From NCBI RefSeq assembly GCF_946998875.1, contig NZ_CAMQAY010000015.1:1-28158 (forward strand): DNA of 28,158 nucleotides. The letters are read 5' to 3'. The DNA comes from an uncultured Peptoniphilus sp. Its GTDB lineage: Bacteria > Bacillota > Clostridia > Tissierellales > Peptoniphilaceae. Below, piece after piece: positions 24,250 through 28,158 of the stretch. Under the pieces are notes generated by a model that did not search any database, was not told where the DNA came from, and saw only the letters and a list, made by a program, of their open reading frames with translations. Each line of letters begins with the position of its first letter. Position 1 is the stretch's first letter. Made by a program: the position numbers and the translations under genes.

Positions 24250-24830
24250 GAGAGATAGTTTTATCCACTGACAATATTAATAAATTGAGAGAAATAAGAG
24301 AAATCTTAGAAGATCTTCACATAAAAATTTACGGAAAGTCTGACATAGAAGGTTTGGACTTTGAAGTAATTGAAGATGGCGACACTTTATATGATAATGC
24401 CCTAAAAAAAGCTTCTGCCATGGCAGATAGAGTTGATTATGCAGTCCTATCAGATGACACAGGCCTATTTGTTACGGCTTTAAATGGCGAACCAGGAGTT
24501 CATTCTGCAAGGTATGCTTCAGAGCATGACGACAAAAAAAACAGAGAAAAATTATTAAATAATCTTAAAGACAAAGAGGACAGAAGTGCCTACTTTAAAA
24601 CAGAGATAATTTTAATTGACGAGGACAAAAATATAATTCCCATAGAAGGAGTTTGTCCTGGAAAAATTTCTCTTGAAGAAAGAGGCGACAATGGATTTGG
24701 CTATGATAGCATCTTCATTCCTGAGGGCTTTGACAAAACTTTTGCTGAGATGAGCCATGAAGAAAAAAATCAAATTAGCCACAGGTCAAGGGCTTTAAAA
24801 AACCTAAAGGATAAACTTTCCAATTTGTAA
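24246..24830 (+). CDS. rdgB: XTP/dITP diphosphatase (RdgB/HAM1, non-canonical purine NTP pyrophosphatase)
   Basis: The protein has 194 residues. Motifs are LSTDNINKLREI (substrate phosphate site, usually ATxNxxK), DTLYDNALKKA, LSDDTGLFVTALNGEPGVHSARYA with the catalytic Asp pair, GDNGFGYDSIF and SHRSRAL. It hydrolyses dITP, ITP and XTP to the monophosphates and keeps these bases out of nucleic acids. Pairing with rph is a widespread arrangement. The start overlaps the rph stop (ATGA), with a GGAG a few bases upstream. No terminator follows, so transcription may run into the tRNA genes. Confidence 0.95.
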   Translation: MREIVLSTDNINKLREIREILEDLHIKIYGKSDIEGLDFEVIEDGDTLYDNALKKASAMADRVDYAVLSDDTGLFVTALNGEPGVHSARYASEHDDKKNREKLLNNLKDKEDRSAYFKTEIILIDEDKNIIPIEGVCPGKISLEERGDNGFGYDSIFIPEGFDKTFAEMSHEEKNQISHRSRALKNLKDKLSNL

Positions 24831-24837
24831 AAAATTA

Positions 24838-24866
24838 TTGACAATAGATATATAATTTGTTAACAT
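24838..24866 (+). promoter_or_regulatory. Promoter of the tRNA pair
   Basis: A perfect TTGACA at 24838-24843 and TAACAT at 24861-24866 are separated by 17 bases, and TGT precedes the -10 (extended -10). Start would be near 24873, about ten bases before tRNA-His. Confidence 0.65.
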
Positions 24867-24882
24867 ATACTTATTGTACGTG

Positions 24883-24959
24883 GTGGGTATGGCCTAGCTG
24901 GTTAAGGCGTCAGATTGTGGTCCTGAAGATCGTGGGTTCGATTCCCACTATCCACCCCA
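24883..24959 (+). tRNA. tRNA-His (anticodon GTG)
   Basis: Acceptor arms GTGGGTA (24883-24889) and TATCCAC (24949-24955) pair with one G-T. The discriminator is C and a CCA is encoded (24957-24959). The base before the mature end is G24882, which gives the G(-1) required by histidyl-tRNA synthetase, paired with C73. The anticodon loop TTGTGGT reads GTG. The T arm GTGGG-TTCGATT-CCCAC is perfect. Confidence 0.96.
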
Positions 24960-24966
24960 CAATAAT

Positions 24967-24993
24967 AGAAGTGTCTTGGACACTTCTTTTTTT
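24967..24993 (+). terminator. Terminator-like hairpin between the two tRNA genes
   Basis: AGAAGTGTC at 24967-24975 pairs perfectly with GACACTTCT at 24979-24987 around a TTG loop. T runs on to 24993, the base before the mature 5' end of tRNA-Leu. It has the form of an efficient intrinsic terminator. Confidence 0.8.
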
Positions 24994-25080
24994 GCTAGAG
25001 TGGCGGAATTGGCAGACGCACCAGACTCAAAATCTGGCGGTCGCAAGATCGTGTGGGTTCAAGTCCCACCTTTAGCACCA
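24994..25080 (+). tRNA. tRNA-Leu (anticodon CAA)
   Basis: Acceptor arms GCTAGAG and CTTTAGC pair (one G-T), with discriminator A and encoded CCA. The anticodon stem CCAGA/TCTGG holds loop CTCAAAA, anticodon CAA (reads UUG). The long variable arm after it (about 16 bases, GCGGTCGCAAGATCGT) marks a class II tRNA, as expected for leucine. Confidence 0.96.
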
Positions 25081-25085
25081 AAAAT

Positions 25086-25138
25086 GTGTATCACTTTTAA
25101 TCGATTTTTACTTGCGATTAAGTGATACACTTTTTTTT
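25086..25138 (+). terminator. Strong intrinsic terminator after tRNA-Leu
   Basis: GTGTATCACTT...AATCG pairs with CGATTAAGTGATACAC over 16 pairs with a two-base T bulge and a loop of about 11 bases. Eight T follow (25131-25138). Confidence 0.9.
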
Positions 25139-25159
25139 ATCTTTTTATAGAGAGGTTGT

Positions 25160-25230
25160 TATACTTTCTATTTAAATTGATTTTTTTACTATTTAAAAAC
25201 TTTACAATATCTTAAAATTTTTTCGATTAT
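25160..25230 (+). promoter_or_regulatory. Candidate promoters of the nfeD-floA unit
   Basis: Two possibilities are visible: an extended -10, TGT-TATACT (-10 at 25160-25165), and TTTACA (25201-25206) with GATTAT (25225-25230) at 18 bases. Neither is a full consensus, so the choice is open. Confidence 0.35.
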
Positions 25231-25275
25231 TGATAAAAAATTATGGGTACAAAACTTGTAGCAAAGGAGGTCAAA

Positions 25276-25998
25276 GTGAAAAATCTTAAAAATTGTTTAT
25301 TCATTCTTCCATTTTTTATGCTTAGGACAAGTTCTATCTATGCAGCAAGTGGAAGTGCTTTTATAGAAAAATTTTTTTCCAATGATTATATTTTCACAAT
25401 TTTACTTATTGTAGCAATAGTTGGAGCTGTGCTTGAAATTTTGACTCCAGGCTTTGGTCTTGGCGGAATTATTTCAATAGCTGCCTTTGTAATTTTCTTT
25501 TGGGGAAATATTGCAATGGGTAACACTAATTGGTTTGAAATTTTACTATTTGTCTTGGGACTCTTATTACTAGGTTTTGAATTATTAATACCCGGTTTTG
25601 GAGTGGCAGGCATTAGTGGAATACTTGCAATATCAGCTGCCATAGTTTTATCAATGAAGGATATTTACTTTGCTATTTTCTCTTTGGCAATTGCCCTTGT
25701 AATAGCCATAGTTTTAGGATTTGCCCTTCTTAAGAGGGGAATTAACTCAGAGCTTATAAATAGGCTTAGACTTTTCACTGAAAGCTCAAGTGATAAGGGC
25801 TATGTGGGAGTGAAAAGTGAAGAAGTAAAGCTTGGCGATGTACTTATAACAAAGACAGCTTTAAGACCAACTGGTTATGCAAATTTTCATGAGGAAAAAA
25901 TCGAAGTTATTTCAGATGTTGGTTTCATTGGAAAAGATGAAGAAGTTAGAGTTGTTAGAATTTCCGGCGCAAGAGTTTTCGTCGAAAAAAATATTTAG
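25276..25998 (+). CDS. NfeD-family membrane protein (YqeZ-like, short form)
   Basis: The protein has 240 residues. After a cleavable-looking signal sequence (about 1-24, IYA-ASG) there are four or five membrane helices (about 38-151). A C-terminal OB-fold NfeD domain (172-240; GYVGVKSEEVKLGDVLITKT and IEVISDVGFIGKDEEVRVVRI) completes it. The long form has a ClpP-like protease domain that is missing here. NfeD proteins accompany flotillin/stomatin proteins in membrane microdomains; here floA follows after 8 bases. The start GTG 25276 is favoured by a perfect AAAGGAGG at 25265-25272; the in-frame ATG at 25243 lies before that site. Confidence 0.88.
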   Translation: MKNLKNCLFILPFFMLRTSSIYAASGSAFIEKFFSNDYIFTILLIVAIVGAVLEILTPGFGLGGIISIAAFVIFFWGNIAMGNTNWFEILLFVLGLLLLGFELLIPGFGVAGISGILAISAAIVLSMKDIYFAIFSLAIALVIAIVLGFALLKRGINSELINRLRLFTESSSDKGYVGVKSEEVKLGDVLITKTALRPTGYANFHEEKIEVISDVGFIGKDEEVRVVRISGARVFVEKNI

Positions 25999-26006
25999 GA
26001 GGATTT

Positions 26007-26999
26007 ATGAATTTTTATCCCTTTGGAAGCATTATAGTTATAGTCTTAATTTTTATATTTATATCCATATTTTTGTCCTTTGTTCCTATTGGACTATGGG
26101 TGACAGCATTTTTCTCTGGTGTAAAAATTAGAATTTCAGAACTTATTGGTATGAAACTTAGAAGAGTTAAACCTTCAAGAATAGTTAGACCTGCTATTAA
26201 GGCAACAAAGGCTGGTTTAAATCTTGAAATTGCAAGTCTTGAAGCCCATTATCTTGCAGGCGGCAATGTAAACACTCTTGTAGATGCACTTATTGCAGCT
26301 CAAAGAGCAAATATTCCTCTACAATTTGAAAGGGCTGCTGCAATAGATCTTGCTGGTAGAGATGTGCTTGAAGCTGTTCAAGTTTCAGTTAACCCAAAGG
26401 TTATTGAAACTCCAAATATTTCTGCCGTTGCCCAAGATGGTATTGAAGTCATTGTAAAGGCAAAGGTAACTGTTAGAGCAAATATTGAAAGGCTTGTTGG
26501 TGGTGCCGGTGAACAAACTATTATAGCAAGAGTTGGAGAAGGCATTGTAACAACTGTTGGTTCATCTCTAAGCTATAAGGCTGTTTTGGAAAACCCAGAT
26601 TCAATTTCTAGAGTAGTTCTTGACAAGGGTCTTGACTCCGGTACTGCCTATGAAATTTTATCAATTGATATAGCCGATGTTGACGTTGCAAGAAATATTG
26701 GCGCAAGACTTCAAACTGACCAAGCCGAAGCTGACAAGAGAATTTCTGAAGCTAAGGCAAGTGAAAGACGAGCTATGGCTCTTGCTCGTGAACAGGAAAT
26801 GAAGGCCGAAGTTGAAGCCATGAGGGCAAAAGTTGTTGAAGCTGAATCACAAGTTCCTATTGCCATGGCGGAAGCTTTAAAGAGCGGCAATTTAGGTGTC
26901 TTTGATTATTACAAAATGAAAAATATTAATTCTGATACTGATATGAGAAATTCTATCTCAAAAATTTCTGATAAAAATCCTAAAAAGGACAATAAATAA
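26007..26999 (+). CDS. floA: Flotillin-like protein FloA
   Basis: The protein has 330 residues, the usual FloA length. A membrane-inserted hydrophobic segment (about 8-36) is followed by the conserved body: GMKLRRVKPSRIVRPAIKAT, LEAHYLAGGNVNTLVDALIA, RANIERLVGGAGEQTIIARV. A charged helical tail follows (RISEAKASERRAMALAREQEM). It forms membrane assemblies linked to lipid microdomains and envelope stress. It sits between nfeD and an unknown gene, then phoH, in the order known from Bacillus subtilis (yqeZ-floA-...-phoH). AGGAGG precedes the ATG. The stop TAA shares its last base with the next ATG. Confidence 0.96.
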   Translation: MNFYPFGSIIVIVLIFIFISIFLSFVPIGLWVTAFFSGVKIRISELIGMKLRRVKPSRIVRPAIKATKAGLNLEIASLEAHYLAGGNVNTLVDALIAAQRANIPLQFERAAAIDLAGRDVLEAVQVSVNPKVIETPNISAVAQDGIEVIVKAKVTVRANIERLVGGAGEQTIIARVGEGIVTTVGSSLSYKAVLENPDSISRVVLDKGLDSGTAYEILSIDIADVDVARNIGARLQTDQAEADKRISEAKASERRAMALAREQEMKAEVEAMRAKVVEAESQVPIAMAEALKSGNLGVFDYYKMKNINSDTDMRNSISKISDKNPKKDNK

Positions 27000-27646
27000 T
27001 GAATCCTATGTTTAATGTTTTTATCGCAATAATTTCTTTTATGCCTGCCATAATTTTTGTGGTAATGTTTAAAATTTTACTTACAGTTTTAAAAAGAGGC
27101 AAAAGGAAATTTAATGAAGATTTTCATGAGGAAGAAAGAAATTTAAATAAATCTAAAAATTTTCATGGAGATAGAAGATCAGATGCCGATAGCTTGGCAA
27201 ATGAAATAAAAAGAATAATCAAAGAAGAGAAAGAAAAAGAAAAGAATAAAAAGATTTCTAAAGAAGAATCTAAGAAAAATAAGAAAAATGTGTTAATTGA
27301 CAAGGACTCGAGACTTGGTCAAAGAAAACTAAAGGAAAAACTTTTAGAAAAAAAGGAAGAAAAGGAAACAGAAAGTCCACAAGAGAATTTGTCAAATACT
27401 TACAATCTTGAAAACACCTACAACTTATCAGAAAGCTACAATCTTTCAAAAACTTATAATCTAGAAAATGATGGTAAAAAGATAGTTGATAGTGAATTTA
27501 TAAAGGAGTGTGAGTCAGACCAAGTTTTTTATGAGGATGAAGATGGCGAAAGTTTGAACCTTGATTTCTTAGATTTTGGCGAAGAAGATTTGCCGAAAAT
27601 TATTGTCTATAAAGAAATTTTCGGTGAGCCTTTAGGTCTTAGATAA
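26999..27646 (+). CDS. Unrecognised membrane-anchored, highly charged protein downstream of floA
   Basis: The protein has 215 residues. One membrane helix (about 7-30) is followed by a long, mostly Lys/Glu-rich, probably coiled or disordered region (about 33-130). Then come four tandem hexapeptides of the pattern Y-N-L-x-x-(T/S) (from residue 135, 27398-27469), and an acidic tail (DQVFYEDEDGESLNLDFLDFGEEDLP). I do not recognise the family. Position corresponds to yqfB-yqfD of Bacillus subtilis, but no similarity is apparent. It begins on the last base of floA's stop, with AAAGGA about 11 bases upstream, so it is probably co-translated with floA. A role with flotillin is inference from position alone. 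Confidence 0.75.
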   Translation: MNPMFNVFIAIISFMPAIIFVVMFKILLTVLKRGKRKFNEDFHEEERNLNKSKNFHGDRRSDADSLANEIKRIIKEEKEKEKNKKISKEESKKNKKNVLIDKDSRLGQRKLKEKLLEKKEEKETESPQENLSNTYNLENTYNLSESYNLSKTYNLENDGKKIVDSEFIKECESDQVFYEDEDGESLNLDFLDFGEEDLPKIIVYKEIFGEPLGLR

Positions 27647-27651
27647 ATAGT

Positions 27652-27690
27652 GGCTTGCTTTTCATAATCTATGGAAAAGTGAGCCTTTTT
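27652..27690 (+). terminator. Intrinsic terminator after the nfeD-floA unit
   Basis: GGCTTGCTTTTC at 27652-27663 pairs with GAAAAGTGAGCC (to 27685) over 12 pairs with two wobbles. Five T follow. Confidence 0.8.
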
Positions 27691-27691
27691 G

Positions 27692-27703
27692 TGGTATTAT
27701 AAT
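27692..27703 (+). promoter_or_regulatory. Promoter of phoH
   Basis: The extended form TGG-TATTAT (27692-27700) overlaps a perfect TATAAT (27698-27703). No good -35 is visible. It lies right after the preceding terminator, so phoH is probably transcribed on its own. Confidence 0.5.
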
Positions 27704-27727
27704 AGTCTAGTTTAAGGGGGTATATAT

Positions 27728-28158
27728 TTGGCAAAAGTGGAAAGTTCCATTGATATTAATGATATAAATTTATTGTCAATTGTTTTTGGCAAATTAGACG
27801 AAAACATTGGTCTCATTGAAAAGGAATTAGATGTATCTATTAAGTCAAAAAATGACAAAGTTTTAATTTGTGGCGATGAAGAAAAAGTTGAGGATGCCAC
27901 ACTTTTACTAAAAAATTTAATTGAAACTGCAAGAAAACAAAATATTTTAAGTCTTTCTGATGTTAGATATTCTATTTCTCTAATTAAAAACAATGAGAAG
28001 AGACCAGTTTCTGAACTTTTAAAGGACACTGTGGTTTACACGTCTATGGGCAAGCCCATAAGGGCGAAGACTCTTGGTCAAAAGAGATATATTGACGCTA
28101 TAAACAATAACGACATAGTATTTGGAATTGGTCCTGCAGGTACTGGTAAAACTTATCT
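27728..28158 (+). CDS. phoH: PhoH-family ATPase, N-terminal part (3' end outside window)
   Basis: The first 143 residues are visible. An N-terminal KH-like region (about 10-70; NLLSIVFGKLDENIGLIEKE then VLICGDEEKVEDA) is followed by SMGKPIRAKTLGQKRYIDAI and the P-loop GPAGTGKT (135-142). This order is diagnostic of the PhoH family, ATPases with RNA-related roles. The start is TTG 27728, supported by AAGGGGG at 27714-27720 and a family-like length before the P-loop. The window ends just after the P-loop, so the rest cannot be judged. Confidence 0.93.
   Translation, partial: MAKVESSIDINDINLLSIVFGKLDENIGLIEKELDVSIKSKNDKVLICGDEEKVEDATLLLKNLIETARKQNILSLSDVRYSISLIKNNEKRPVSELLKDTVVYTSMGKPIRAKTLGQKRYIDAINNNDIVFGIGPAGTGKTY

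Noticed and set aside
24857..25075. Open frame of 72 codons on the + strand across the tRNA region
   Set aside because: It runs straight through both tRNA genes and the hairpin between them, and has no ribosome binding site or protein-like composition.

Overview
The window reads as ordinary chromosome from a low-GC Gram-positive anaerobe. The gene repertoire and the copper-amine-oxidase-like stalk domains suggest the Tissierellia, perhaps Peptoniphilus or a relative. That placement is inference from gene content and codon use; no 16S is present. Coding is dense, mostly on the + strand, and no gene-free stretch exceeds 300 bases. I see no insertion sequence, prophage or CRISPR array.

Layout. 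(1) 1-557 is the 3' part of a patatin-like phospholipase. (2) 757-1393 is rpsU-yqeY with its own promoter and terminator. (3) 1580-4672 is a large secreted surface protein with two almost identical internal repeats and a C-terminal stalk domain. (4) 4761-11268 holds mostly single-gene units: a lipase-like hydrolase, a small DUF2007-type protein (minus strand), a sodium:neurotransmitter-symporter-family transporter, ribosomal protein S4 (minus strand), a biotin-dependent carboxyltransferase without a biotin domain, and an M29 aminopeptidase. (5) 11396-22115 is a nine-gene run with no internal terminator: comM, dprA, topA, pilus ATPase, pilus membrane platform, one prepilin, prepilin peptidase, a PilM/PilN- or GspL-like assembly protein, and an AIR-synthase/HypE-like enzyme. 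(6) 22187-24830 is amidase, RNase PH and XTP/dITP pyrophosphatase, behind a promoter with a consensus-type WalR box. (7) 24883-25080 holds tRNA-His and tRNA-Leu with a terminator-like hairpin between them. (8) 25276-28158 is nfeD, floA, an unknown membrane-anchored protein and the start of phoH.

How the genes fit together. Region 5 joins recombination proteins that protect and integrate incoming DNA (DprA, ComM) to a minimal type IV pilus assembly set, so it looks like a natural-competence locus. Its most unusual parts are the fused PilM/PilN-like protein and the AIR-synthase-like gene at the end. Regions 2 and 8 are the two halves of a cluster contiguous in Bacillus subtilis (rpsU-yqeY-yqeZ-floA...phoH), here separated by about 24 kb. 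Surface functions recur: two secreted proteins (regions 3 and 6) carry related stalk domains, and the amidase has a putative WalR site of the kind that controls wall hydrolases elsewhere.

All functional calls come from reading motifs and gene order; no database search was possible.
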